Shown here piece after piece: positions 53,341-62,507 of a stretch of 64,000 bases of DNA. Within the stretch, counting starts at the first letter, position 1, and every line of letters begins with the position of its first letter. The stretch covers positions 496,001 through 560,000 of the forward strand of contig JAGSNX010000003.1 of assembly GCA_018139225.1 (NCBI GenBank), given 5' to 3'. Below the pieces are notes generated by a model, which was given only the letters and a program-made list of their open reading frames with translations, did no database searches and was not told the DNA's origin. This stretch comes from Microvirga sp. SRT01 (GTDB taxonomy: Bacteria; Pseudomonadota; Alphaproteobacteria; Sphingomonadales; Sphingomonadaceae). Position numbers and translations under genes: made by a program.

Positions 53341-56300
53341 TCAGAACTGAAAATTGGCGGCCAGCGCGTAGGTCCGGCCAAAGTAGGCGGTGTACAAAGG
53401 GTCCTTGCGATTGGTGTCGACGGTCAGGCGGTTGGTCTCGTTCGTGATGTTCGACACCTCGGCGATCAGCTTGATATTGTCGCTGATATTGTAGGATGCG
53501 GAGGCGTCGACGAAGATCGAACTGGCGTTGGACGTCGAGTCCGCATCGACCGATCCGCTGGGCACCGCGGTCAGGAATGCGGCGCGGTAGTTGACGGTGG
53601 AGCGGATGCTGAACCGGTTATCCTCGTAATAGAGCGTGCCGCTGGCGGTTTCCGGGGACAGGCCGACGAGCGGCGCGGTGCGGGTCAGCGTCGACGAAAT
53701 GACATAGTCGATGTTCGACCGCACGCGCGTGAAGTTGGCGAGCGCGCCGAAGTTGCGCAGCACGCCGGGCAGGAAGGTGAACGGCAATTGCACGTTGACC
53801 TCGAACCCGCGCAGCGGCCCGCCCGGCGTGTTGTTGCTGCGCTGGACGGTGAACTGGTCGGTCGGCCGCAACTGCGTGCCGTTCAGCAAGGTCAGCGGCA
53901 GGCCGATATCCTGGAACGCCACCGACTGGCTGGTCGTCTGGATGTAGGTTTCGATGTTCTTGTAGAAATAGGCGACCGAGATCAGCGAGCCGGGCGCGAA
54001 ATACCATTCGAGCGAGGCGTCGAAGGTGTTGGCGCGGATTGGGTCGAGGAACGGGTTGCTGAACGAGGCCGTCTGGATCACCAGATTGGCGGAGCCAGCA
54101 GGGATCAACTGACCGTAGGAGGGTCGCGACATGACGCGCGCGGCGGAGGCGCGGGCGATGAGTTCGGGCGTGATGTCCAGCGCCAGATTCATCGACGGCA
54201 GCCAGTCGTCATATTTGCGGCCGACGTTGGAGATCACGAAGCGCGACGGATACAGCGATCCCGCCGGAGCCGCCGTGGTGATCGGGCCATAGGTGTCGAG
54301 ATTGGTGTGGACGTAGCGCACGCCGGCATCGCCGCGCAGCTTGAACGGGAGGATGTCCTCGGTGTTGAACTTGGCCATCAGATAGCCGGAACTGTATTTC
54401 TCCTCGACGCCGCCGAACGTGCCCTTGGCGCATTCGACGTTGCAATAGACATAGCTGTCGAGGCCGACCGCCGAGCGGAACTTGTCCGGATCGATCGAGA
54501 CGAAATCCTGTAGCTGGCCGTCGAGGTTCTTGCCGACGCCGCTGGTGACGAACGAGAAGTCGGCGATCGAGACGCCGGCGGGCAGCGCCAGCGGCGTGTT
54601 GGTCGCCAGTTGCCGTTCGCGCGCGGTGTATTTGTTGGTCCGGTACTGGCCGCCGAACTGCATCGTGAAGTTGCGCGCCGCCTCCCACTCGCCGTTCAGT
54701 TCGAACGTCTTGCTGGTGATCGTGTTGCGGCGAATGAAGTTCGACAGCTGACCCCGCTGATCGCCGTTCGACAGCGGCGCACCGTAGCCGAACAGCGCCG
54801 GGTTGGTCGTGTCGATGCCGTAGTCGATCTTCGGAATGTCGGCATTGTCGCGGAAGTCGATGCCCCAGTTGCGCGTGTCGTTCGAGTCGATCGCGACCTG
54901 AAGGCGGTTAACGTCGAGGCGCGACTGGTTGATGCCGGCCAGACCGAACACGCGGAACGTGTCGGAAAAGCGGTGATCGACGTTGAGATTGGCCTGCTTG
55001 TATTTGGACTTGAACTTCTCGTCCTGCATTTCGGAACGCAGGTCGACACCGTCGAACAGGCCGTGGATCAGCGAGCCGTTCTCATCGACCTCGATATCGC
55101 GCACCGACGTCAGCGGCTGGCCGTTGTTCGAGATGGCGCGGCCGAACGAGCGGGCATCAAACATCGTGTCGAGCCGCGCGACCTTGAAGCGCGAATACAG
55201 GCCGTCGACCGAGATGTCGGTGTTGTCGCTCGGCTTCCATTGCAGCGTTAGCGATCCGGCGAGGCGTTCCTGGTTCTGGCTGCTCTTCACCGGGCGCGGC
55301 AGGCGAGGCAGGTAGACGCCGCCGCCGGGACGCCCGTTCACGCCGGTCCGGGCCATGATGTAATCATAGGCCGCGGCGGTGCCGGTCCGCGGGTTGCCGG
55401 TGCTGCAATTGTTCGCGTCCGCGCCGATCGCGACGCCGTTCGGCTGGGTGTAGCCGGGGACGGGGCTGGTCGCGGGCGCGCCGCGGAAGGTGTAGCCGAC
55501 CGGCGTACAGAAGGGGAAGATCACGCCGGCGTTGGCGGTTCCGGCCGGCTGCGCCAGACCGTAGACCGTAGTGGGCACGACATCGACCGCCGAATACGCG
55601 TATTCGTCGATATGCCGCTTCGAATAGGCGACGGTGCCGAGGATACCGAACGTGTCGCCCAGCTTCTTCGACACAAGGGCGGAAAGGCGAGGGTCCACGT
55701 CCTTGCGGATGTCGTTGTAGATCCCACGCGCGGTGCCGGAGAAGATGAAGTCCTTCTTCTGGTCGAACGGCTTGGGCGCGCGCAGGTCGACGGTCGCGCC
55801 AAGCGAGCCTTCCTCCACATCCGCCGACAGTGTCTTGCGCACGGACAGCGACGAGAAGATCTCGGTGGGGAAGGTGACGAAGTCGAACGAACGGCCGGTG
55901 GCGACGCCGCCGCGGATGTCGCTGCCGCTGACCTGCGACACGCCTTCCATGCCGTTGATGCGGACGCGGGTAAACTGTGCGCCGAGACCACGGACGGAGA
56001 TGTTGCGACCCTCGCCGCCGTCGCCGCGGGACAGGGCGACGCCGGGAATGCGCTGCATCGATTCGGCGAGATTGGAGTCCGGGAACTTGCCGATATCCTC
56101 CGCAACGATGCTGTCGATCGCGGCGGTTTCGTTGCGCTTTTGATTGAGCGCGTTGTTCAGCGCGGCGCGGAAGCCGGTGACGACGATATCGCTGTTCTCG
56201 CCGGTGTCGGTCACTTGCGGCGGCGCGTCCTGATCGTTGGTCGCAGCGGCGGGAGACGGGGTCTGCGGCGTCAGGGCCGCGCCGGCATCCTGCGCGAACG

Positions 56301-56376
56301 CCGGCGTGGCCGCGATCAGGCTCAACAGGCTGATCGAGACGTGAAGGTGGCGCTTATAGCCGTGCTGACAGGTCAA
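53341..56376 (-). CDS. TonB-dependent receptor of the uronate locus
   Basis: A 1,011-aa outer-membrane receptor. The TTG at 56376 is preferred: AAAGGGAGAGGG lies directly upstream and the leader TCQHGYKRHLHVSISLLSLI-ATPAFAQ follows; an ATG ten codons earlier lacks a ribosome site. The plug starts with DIVVTGFRAALNNALNQKRN and has MQRIPGVALSRGDGGEGRNI; the barrel ends ALAANFQF. The plug type (QKRN, EDIGKFPDSNLAE) is that of oligosaccharide receptors in sphingomonads and Caulobacter. A terminator follows. Upstream operators link it to the GntR regulator. Confidence 0.92.
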   Translation of the reverse strand: MTCQHGYKRHLHVSISLLSLIAATPAFAQDAGAALTPQTPSPAAATNDQDAPPQVTDTGENSDIVVTGFRAALNNALNQKRNETAAIDSIVAEDIGKFPDSNLAESMQRIPGVALSRGDGGEGRNISVRGLGAQFTRVRINGMEGVSQVSGSDIRGGVATGRSFDFVTFPTEIFSSLSVRKTLSADVEEGSLGATVDLRAPKPFDQKKDFIFSGTARGIYNDIRKDVDPRLSALVSKKLGDTFGILGTVAYSKRHIDEYAYSAVDVVPTTVYGLAQPAGTANAGVIFPFCTPVGYTFRGAPATSPVPGYTQPNGVAIGADANNCSTGNPRTGTAAAYDYIMARTGVNGRPGGGVYLPRLPRPVKSSQNQERLAGSLTLQWKPSDNTDISVDGLYSRFKVARLDTMFDARSFGRAISNNGQPLTSVRDIEVDENGSLIHGLFDGVDLRSEMQDEKFKSKYKQANLNVDHRFSDTFRVFGLAGINQSRLDVNRLQVAIDSNDTRNWGIDFRDNADIPKIDYGIDTTNPALFGYGAPLSNGDQRGQLSNFIRRNTITSKTFELNGEWEAARNFTMQFGGQYRTNKYTARERQLATNTPLALPAGVSIADFSFVTSGVGKNLDGQLQDFVSIDPDKFRSAVGLDSYVYCNVECAKGTFGGVEEKYSSGYLMAKFNTEDILPFKLRGDAGVRYVHTNLDTYGPITTAAPAGSLYPSRFVISNVGRKYDDWLPSMNLALDITPELIARASAARVMSRPSYGQLIPAGSANLVIQTASFSNPFLDPIRANTFDASLEWYFAPGSLISVAYFYKNIETYIQTTSQSVAFQDIGLPLTLLNGTQLRPTDQFTVQRSNNTPGGPLRGFEVNVQLPFTFLPGVLRNFGALANFTRVRSNIDYVISSTLTRTAPLVGLSPETASGTLYYEDNRFSIRSTVNYRAAFLTAVPSGSVDADSTSNASSIFVDASASYNISDNIKLIAEVSNITNETNRLTVDTNRKDPLYTAYFGRTYALAANFQF

Positions 56377-56457
56377 AACCCTCTCCCTTTCGCTGGCTGG
56401 CCGCATTTGCTGCGGTCCGGACCGTGCTCCCGGCAGTAGCTTTTTGCGCTGCCTTAT

Positions 56458-56489
56458 TGGTCAGATACCAGTGTCAGGCAGGTATGACA
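56458..56489 (-). promoter_or_regulatory. GntR-type operator candidates ahead of the TBDR
   Basis: TGGT-CAGAT-ACCA (56458-56470) is a perfect inverted repeat similar to UxuR/ExuR and FadR sites; TGTCA-(8)-TGACA (56472-56489) is a second inverted repeat directly beside it. Both lie 80-115 nt upstream of the TBDR start, between it and the regulator gene. Confidence 0.55.
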
Positions 56490-56634
56490 ACACCGTCTTA
56501 CATCAGGGCGCGATCGTCCAAGCGTGTCGAAGCTTGTTTCGAGCGATGCCAAAGGTTGAGGGGCATGAGCCCCAATGGTGCTTCGATACGCTGAGCACGA
56601 ACGGTTCTCGGACGTGCCGTCAGATTCCACAAGG

Positions 56635-57381
56635 CTAGACGGAGCGCCTGGCAAGCGCGTGCCGGCGCTGTGTGGCTTCTGCCCGTGCGCGCTCCACAGC
56701 TTCCGTTTCGGTTACGTCGAGCAAATGGTCGATGACGCGGGCGAGATGGTCGCGCATGGCGTTGCGGGCGTCGACGGGTGAGCGCGCTTCGAGTGCGCTG
56801 AGGATGCGGCCGTGTTCGGCCATGCGGCTTTCGGTGCCGAGGCTGCCGGCCTTGAGCAGCACTTCGCGCGCCAGCGGGGAGCGGAAACGCATGTCCCAGA
56901 AATCGGTGACAGCGGCGATGATGACGGCGTTGCCCGTCGCCTCCGCGATGGCGATGTGGAAGCGGCGGTCGGCGTCCTCCGCGGCGCTGTTGTCCGGCTG
57001 CTGCATCTGCGCGAGCAATGTCCGCAATTCAGCGAGTTGCGCGGCATCGATCTCCGTCGCGGCGACCGCGGCGACCTCGCCCTCCAGCAGGCGGCGGGCC
57101 TCCGTGATCTCGAACGCGCCGATATCGAGTTCGCGGTCCGCGTCGGCGGTGCCGGTGGCGAGCACGAACACGCCGGAACCTTTGCGCGCCTCGACCATGC
57201 CCTGCATTTCGAGGGCGATCATCGCCTCGCGCACGGTTGGGCGGCTGACCTTGAAGCGTTCGGTCAGGTCACGCTCGGCGGGCAGGCGCGATCCGACCGG
57301 AAACAAGCCTGCGGCGATGTCGGCCATGATCGCGTCGACGATCTTGCGATACAGCTTGCCGCCACTCTCTGTCCTGCGCAT
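56635..57381 (-). CDS. FadR/UxuR-type GntR regulator
   Basis: A 248-aa repressor-like protein: GntR winged helix at about 8-75 (KLYRKIVDAIMADIAAGLFP, GSRLPAERDLTERFKVSRPTVREAMIAL) and an all-helical FCD effector domain (about 90-225), as in UxuR/ExuR/FadR, with likely metal/effector His in RRFHIAIAEATGN and EHGRILSALEARS. ATG 57381 is favoured because AAGGAC precedes it. It lies between the TBDR and the divergent DUF1080/oxidoreductase operon. Likely effector: a uronate or keto-sugar acid. Confidence 0.9.
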   Translation of the reverse strand: MRRTESGGKLYRKIVDAIMADIAAGLFPVGSRLPAERDLTERFKVSRPTVREAMIALEMQGMVEARKGSGVFVLATGTADADRELDIGAFEITEARRLLEGEVAAVAATEIDAAQLAELRTLLAQMQQPDNSAAEDADRRFHIAIAEATGNAVIIAAVTDFWDMRFRSPLAREVLLKAGSLGTESRMAEHGRILSALEARSPVDARNAMRDHLARVIDHLLDVTETEAVERARAEATQRRHALARRSV

Positions 57382-57430
57382 TCTGGGTCCTTGCATTCGC
57401 TCGCGAACGTGTAGCTGAAAGCTGCTTTGC

Positions 57431-57447
57431 AGACAAATGTCTGACAT
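57431..57447. promoter_or_regulatory. overlapping palindromes before the gntR gene
   Basis: AGACA-AA-TGTCT (57431-57442) and ATGTC-T-GACAT (57437-57447) overlap 50-65 nt ahead of the gntR start and in the divergent promoter of the DUF1080 operon. Candidate autoregulatory site controlling both directions. Confidence 0.55.
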
Positions 57448-57583
57448 CTCTATTGCATGTGGTCCGACCAGCACTTAGGGTCCGGGACAGGAGAGGTGCG
57501 ATAGCACCCATGCATCAACGATAACAGGCGAAGGCCGACTCCGCGGGCAGCGGCGGGCCGATCGCCCAGCAGGGACCGGGCGC

Positions 57584-59041
57584 ATGAGGATGATCCGTGG
57601 AATTGCGGTGCTGGCGGTGGCGGCCACGCCCTTGGTCGCGATGACGGCCCTCGTTGCGATGATGGCGGTGCCCGCGGCGGCTCCCGTTCAGGCTGCCGGC
57701 GTTTCCGAGAAGACTGCCCCGTGGCGCGACGTGACGCCGCGTTCGGGCCTCGCCGGATGGCACGCGGTCGGCGGCAAGGCGACCTACACGGTGGCGGACG
57801 GCGAGCTCGTCGGGCGCGCGGAGATCAGCAAGACCAACAGCTGGCTGGTGTCGGACGCGCAGTATGGCGACTTCATCATCGAATTCGACGCGAAGACCGA
57901 TCCGATGCTCAATTCCGGGGTGATGATCCGCGGCCAGAGCCGGCCCGATTATCGCAACGGCGTCGTGTTCGGCTATCAGGCGGAGATCGACCCGTCCAAG
58001 CGCGCCTGGAGCGGCGGACTGTACGACGAGCAGCGTCGCCAGTGGCTGTACACGCTGGGCCGTAACGAAGCGGCGCGACGGACCTTCCGCTCCGGCGACT
58101 GGAACCACTACCGCGTGGAGGCGATCGGCAACCGGCTAAGGACGTGGGTGAACGGCGTGCCCGCCGCCGATGTGGTCGACGATGTCGATGCGCGCGGCTT
58201 CATCGCGTTTCAGGTTCACGCCATTCCCGACGCGGACGCCGCGCGCCATCCGGAGGCGCGGTTCCGCAACGTCCGGATGATTACCGACCGGCCGGCACGC
58301 TTCGCGATGCCGGAGACGGGGCCCGCGACGGAAATCGAGCAGCAGGGCTGGCTGTCCAACCGCCTGTCGAGCGGCGAGCAGCGCGCCGGGTGGAAGTTGT
58401 TGTGGGACGGGAGGACCTCGGCCGGCTGGCGCAGCGCCAAGGCGGCGAGCTTTCCCAAAAAGGGCTGGTCGATGGCCGGTGGCACGCTGAGCGTCGAGGG
58501 CGCGAACGGGGCGGAGTCGACCAATGGCGGCGACATCGTCACGACGCGCGATTACCGGAATTTCGAGCTGTCGGTGGACTTCCGCCTGACCGAGGGCGCC
58601 AACAGCGGCATCAAGTACTTCGTCGATCCGAACCTGTTGAAGGGTGACGGATCGGCGATCGGGCTGGAATATCAGTTGCTCGACGATGCGCGACATCCCG
58701 ACGCGAAGATGGGCCGGGACGGTAACCGTACGCTTGGGTCGCTGTACGACCTGATTACCGCGCGCAACCTGTCCGACCCGGACAGTCCGGGCAAGCGCAT
58801 CAACCCGCCCGGCGAGTGGAACCGCGCCGTCATCGTCGTGCGCGGCCAGCATGTCGAGCATTGGCTGAACGGCTTCAAGGTCGTCGAGTACGAGCGCGGC
58901 TCGCCCGCATTCGGCGCGCTGGTGGCGCAGAGCAAGTACGCGAAATGGCCGAATTTCGGCGAGTGGGAGAAGGGGCCGATCCTGTTGCAGGATCACGGCA
59001 ACCACGTCGATTTCCGCTCGATCAAGATACGCGAACTCTAA
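57584..59041 (+). CDS. tandem DUF1080 protein (3-keto-glycoside hydrolase-like)
   Basis: A 485-aa exported protein with two concanavalin-like DUF1080 (PF06439) domains. Signal peptide about 1-38. Domain 1 at about 45-235 (SWLVSDAQYGDFIIEFDAKT, NSGVMIRGQS), domain 2 at about 262-485 (GWKLLWDGRTSAGW, NFELSVDFRLTEGANSGIKYF). DUF1080 proteins have recently been shown to cleave 3-keto-disaccharides or 3-keto-glycosides. Single-domain forms are usual; the duplication is less common. It heads the operon with three Gfo/Idh/MocA oxidoreductases. Confidence 0.88.
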   Translation: MRMIRGIAVLAVAATPLVAMTALVAMMAVPAAAPVQAAGVSEKTAPWRDVTPRSGLAGWHAVGGKATYTVADGELVGRAEISKTNSWLVSDAQYGDFIIEFDAKTDPMLNSGVMIRGQSRPDYRNGVVFGYQAEIDPSKRAWSGGLYDEQRRQWLYTLGRNEAARRTFRSGDWNHYRVEAIGNRLRTWVNGVPAADVVDDVDARGFIAFQVHAIPDADAARHPEARFRNVRMITDRPARFAMPETGPATEIEQQGWLSNRLSSGEQRAGWKLLWDGRTSAGWRSAKAASFPKKGWSMAGGTLSVEGANGAESTNGGDIVTTRDYRNFELSVDFRLTEGANSGIKYFVDPNLLKGDGSAIGLEYQLLDDARHPDAKMGRDGNRTLGSLYDLITARNLSDPDSPGKRINPPGEWNRAVIVVRGQHVEHWLNGFKVVEYERGSPAFGALVAQSKYAKWPNFGEWEKGPILLQDHGNHVDFRSIKIREL

Positions 59042-59054
59042 AAGGGGATGGGAC

Positions 59055-60368
59055 ATGCTTGACCGTCGCACGATGATGACGGGCGCCGGCGCGGCGCTGG
59101 GCATCGCGATCAGCGCGCGCAGCTATGCGCAGATCAAGGGCGCGAACGATCGGCTCCGCGTCGCGGTGGTCGGCGTCAACGGCCGCGGGCAGGCGCATAT
59201 GAGCGCCTTTACGAAGCAGCCGAACGTCGAGATCACGCATCTGGTCGATTGCGACTCCGACGTGCTCGCCAAGCGCGCGTCGACATTCGCGGCGAAGGGC
59301 AATCCGCGGATCAGGACGGAGGCCGATTATCGCCGGCTGCTCGACAGGAAGGCGGTCGACATCGTCACCGTCGCGACCCCCGATCACTGGCACGCGAAGG
59401 TCGCGATCGACGCGATGGATTCGGGGCGGCATTGCTACATCGAAAAGCCGATCGGCATCGCGCCGGCGGAGGGCGAGGCGCTGATCGCGGTGCAGAAGCG
59501 CACCGGCCGCATCTTGCAGGTCGGCAACCAGCAGCGCAGCAGCCGCGAGACGCAGCAGCTCCGCGCGCTGGTGCAGGCGGGCGAACTGGGCGACGTGTAC
59601 GAGGCGCAGACCTGGTATGCGAACAACCGCAAGTCGATCGGCACGGGCAAGGAGGTCGCGCCGCCCGCGAACCTGAACTGGGACATGTGGCAGGGGCCGC
59701 GCCCGCGCGGGCCGTACCGGTCGAACCTGGTCCATTACAATTGGCACTGGTTCTGGAAGTACGGTACCGGCGAGATCTGCAACAACGCGATGCATGAGCT
59801 GGACGTGGCGCGCTGGTTGATGGGCGTGACCTATCCGAACACCGTGTCGGCGCGCGGGGCGCGGCGCTTCTATCAGGACGACGATTGGGAGATGTACGAC
59901 TCGCTCGCGCTCGACCTGATCTACGACAATGATCGGGCGATCCGGTGGAACGGGCAAAGCTGCAACGGGCAGCTGACCTATGGCCGCGGGCGCGGCGTGC
60001 TGCTGCTTGGTACCAAGGGGTCGGCGGTGGTCGATCGCAACGGGTTCGAGCTGTACGATCTTGCCGGCAAGTCGATCCGGCAGGTGATGGCGCCCGCCAG
60101 TTCGGAGACGACGGGTACGGTCGGGGAGGGGGCGCTGGACGTGTACCACGCCGCCAATTTCCTCGACGTGATCCGTGGCCGGTCGAACGCGCTCGCCTCC
60201 CCGATCGCGGAGGGGCATATCAGCACGACGCTCTGTCACCTCGGCAACATGGCGTACCGCACGAAGAGCGTGCTGACCGTCGATCCCGCGACCGGCAAGC
60301 CGACCAGTGCGGAGGCGATGAAGCTGTGGTCCGTGGACTATCAGCCCGGCTGGGAGGTCAAGGCCTGA
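59055..60368 (+). CDS. exported Gfo/Idh/MocA oxidoreductase 1
   Basis: A 437-aa NAD(P)-dependent sugar oxidoreductase with a twin-arginine leader (DRRTMMTGAGAALG, cleaved after SYAQ). Rossmann motif VAVVGVNGRGQAH near 35-47, canonical EKP in CYIEKPIGI near 135, then the C-terminal alpha/beta sheet domain. Exported members of this family (for example Zymomonas glucose-fructose oxidoreductase) carry their cofactor through the Tat system. In 3-keto-glycoside loci such enzymes oxidise the sugar C3. It follows DUF1080 by 13 nt. Confidence 0.9.
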   Translation: MLDRRTMMTGAGAALGIAISARSYAQIKGANDRLRVAVVGVNGRGQAHMSAFTKQPNVEITHLVDCDSDVLAKRASTFAAKGNPRIRTEADYRRLLDRKAVDIVTVATPDHWHAKVAIDAMDSGRHCYIEKPIGIAPAEGEALIAVQKRTGRILQVGNQQRSSRETQQLRALVQAGELGDVYEAQTWYANNRKSIGTGKEVAPPANLNWDMWQGPRPRGPYRSNLVHYNWHWFWKYGTGEICNNAMHELDVARWLMGVTYPNTVSARGARRFYQDDDWEMYDSLALDLIYDNDRAIRWNGQSCNGQLTYGRGRGVLLLGTKGSAVVDRNGFELYDLAGKSIRQVMAPASSETTGTVGEGALDVYHAANFLDVIRGRSNALASPIAEGHISTTLCHLGNMAYRTKSVLTVDPATGKPTSAEAMKLWSVDYQPGWEVKA

Positions 60369-60382
60369 CGCCGGTTGCGATC

Positions 60383-61231
60383 ATGACGCCGACCGCGCCT
60401 CCCACGCTGACCAGCACCGGCATCGCGTGCTTCTTCGCGATGGGGACGCGCGTGGAGCTGCACCGCTTCGGTCCCGGCGACGAGGATGCGCTGATGCTGG
60501 CGCAGCGGGCGATCGAGGCGGTGGACGACGCGCTGACGATCCACCGGCCGTCAGCGGCGACGGCGCTGAACGAGGCGCTGCTGGCGGGGCGGGAGGTGGC
60601 GGTGGACGATCCGGTGCTGTTCGACGCGCTAATCGAGATCGATGCGGCGCAGGGACTGACGCTGGGGCTGTTCGACCCGACCGCCGATGCGCAGCGGGCG
60701 ACGGGATGGCGCGACGTTCGGATCGATGCGGTGGCGCGGCGGGTGGCGGTGACGCGACCGGTGGCGCTGGATTTCGGCGGGTTCGGCAAGGGCTTCGCGC
60801 TCGACCGGGCAGCGGCGGCGTTGCGGGCGGCGGGCGTGTCGTCGGCGCTGCTGTCGGCGGGCGAAAGTTCGATCGTGGTCGTGGGCGAGCATCCGCTGGG
60901 TGGCGGCTGGCCGTTCGCGATCCCCGATCCGCTGCGGCCGGAGCGCGAACTGGTCGAGGTGGAACTGAACGACGAGGCCATGTCGATCTCGTCCACCGTC
61001 GGGGCGGGGACGCTGGCGCCGGACCGGGCGGCGATGATCCGGCCGGGTGACGCGTCGGTCGTCAGTGCGGCGCGCTGTGCCGTCGTTATCGACCGCAGCG
61101 GATCGCACGCGGAGATGCTCAGCACCGCGCTGATCGTCGCCGCCGACGACGAGGTCGCGCGCCTGACGGGCGGCGCGCGGCGGTTCCTGTTCGACCTTGC
61201 CCCCGTAGAATCAGCCAGGATGTGTGTGTGA
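60383..61231 (+). CDS. apbE: ApbE-type FAD:protein FMN transferase
   Basis: A 282-aa flavin transferase. ApbE enzymes attach FMN covalently to Thr/Ser of target proteins (typically D-x-[ST]-G-A-[ST] sites). Family motifs: FFAMGTRVEL near 20, LDFGGFGKGFALDRAAA near 132, SAGESSIVV, SISSTVGAG, and EMLSTALIVA near the end. The usual signal/lipobox is not obvious, so location is uncertain. It is embedded between two oxidoreductases and overlaps the next start (TGATG). No obvious flavinylation target was seen in the operon. Function in this context is unknown. Confidence 0.85.
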   Translation: MTPTAPPTLTSTGIACFFAMGTRVELHRFGPGDEDALMLAQRAIEAVDDALTIHRPSAATALNEALLAGREVAVDDPVLFDALIEIDAAQGLTLGLFDPTADAQRATGWRDVRIDAVARRVAVTRPVALDFGGFGKGFALDRAAAALRAAGVSSALLSAGESSIVVVGEHPLGGGWPFAIPDPLRPERELVEVELNDEAMSISSTVGAGTLAPDRAAMIRPGDASVVSAARCAVVIDRSGSHAEMLSTALIVAADDEVARLTGGARRFLFDLAPVESARMCV

Positions 61232-62493
61232 TGACTGACAAGGATTTCGACCTGACGCGGCGGTCGTTCATCGACCGGGTGCTGATGGCCACGGCGGGCG
61301 CGGCGATGTCCGCGGCGACGCCGTGGGCCGCAATGGCGGCTGGGGCGCAGACGCCGGGCACCGGCAAGGTGCGGCTGGGCGTGATCGGCACGGGCGATCG
61401 CGGTCGTGCGCTGATCCAGAATATCGGCAAGACGCGCAACTGCATGGTCGCGGCAATCTGCGACACCTATGCGCCCAACATCGTCAAGGCGCAGCAATGG
61501 GTGCCGGCGGGCACCCCGACCTTCGCCGATCATCGCGCGATGCTGGACGCCAAAGGGCTGGACGCGGTCGTTATCGCGACGCCGCTGAACAGGCACGCGC
61601 AGCACAGCATGGATGCGTTCGACGCCGGCCTGCATGTCTGGTGCGAAAAGGCGATGGCGCGGACGATCGCCGATTGCGGCGCGATGGTCCGCAAGTCGCA
61701 GGACAGCCGCAAGGTGCTCCAGATCGGGCACCAGCGCATGTTCCACCCGACCTACCTCAACGCACTGCGCCGCGTGAAGGCGGGGGAGATCGGCACGATC
61801 ACGCAGATCCGCGCGAGCTGGCACCGCAACAACAGCTGGCGGCGACCGGTGCCGGCGGACAGCAACGACCGCCGCATCAACTGGCGGTTGTACCGCGAAA
61901 GCTCCGCCGGATTGATGACGGAGCTGGCGACTCACCAGCTTCAGGTCGGCAACTGGTTCCTTGATGCGGTCCCGACGCGCGTGCTTGGTTCCGGCAGCAT
62001 CTGTTATTGGAAGGACGGGCGCGAGGTGTACGACCATGTCGCGCTGATCTACGAATATGCGGGCGGGCGGAAGTTCATCTACACGTCGCTGCTCAACAAT
62101 GCGCGTTACGGCTGCGAGGAGCAGATCCAGGGCAGCAAGGGGTCGATCGAACCTGAACTCGGCCGCATCTATCAGGAAATTCCGCCCAAGACGCTGGCGC
62201 TGCAACGGATGCAGGCGGACGTGAAGCGCGGGCACAAGCGCACCGTGCCGATCGGCGGCGCGACGTGGTTCCCGGAACTGCCCGTCACCACCCCCGGCGA
62301 CTCGCTCGGCTGGGGCGAATATGACGAGACGATGCTCCAGTTCGAGGGGTTCGGAGAGGCGGTGCGATCGGGCAGGCCGCTGCCGGGGCTGTTGTATCAG
62401 GCGTATAATGCCAGCGTCGCGTCGCTGCTGGGCGAACAGGCGATGGACAAGGGCGAGGCGCTGACCTGGCCCACCGGCCTCGTGACCATTTGA
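61231..62493 (+). CDS. exported Gfo/Idh/MocA oxidoreductase 2
   Basis: A 420-aa oxidoreductase with a classic Tat motif (LTRRSFIDRVLMATAG, cleaved near 37). Rossmann motif LGVIGTGDRGRAL near 50; the EKP motif reads CEKAM, keeping the catalytic Lys. Domain 2 has ESSAGLMTELATHQLQVGNWF. Candidate starts are GTG 61222, GTG 61228 and ATG 61231; ATG 61231 is used. Probably acts on a related sugar or on the opposite direction of the same redox step. Confidence 0.88.
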   Translation: MTDKDFDLTRRSFIDRVLMATAGAAMSAATPWAAMAAGAQTPGTGKVRLGVIGTGDRGRALIQNIGKTRNCMVAAICDTYAPNIVKAQQWVPAGTPTFADHRAMLDAKGLDAVVIATPLNRHAQHSMDAFDAGLHVWCEKAMARTIADCGAMVRKSQDSRKVLQIGHQRMFHPTYLNALRRVKAGEIGTITQIRASWHRNNSWRRPVPADSNDRRINWRLYRESSAGLMTELATHQLQVGNWFLDAVPTRVLGSGSICYWKDGREVYDHVALIYEYAGGRKFIYTSLLNNARYGCEEQIQGSKGSIEPELGRIYQEIPPKTLALQRMQADVKRGHKRTVPIGGATWFPELPVTTPGDSLGWGEYDETMLQFEGFGEAVRSGRPLPGLLYQAYNASVASLLGEQAMDKGEALTWPTGLVTI

Positions 62494-62507
62494 GAGGATC
62501 TGCGATC

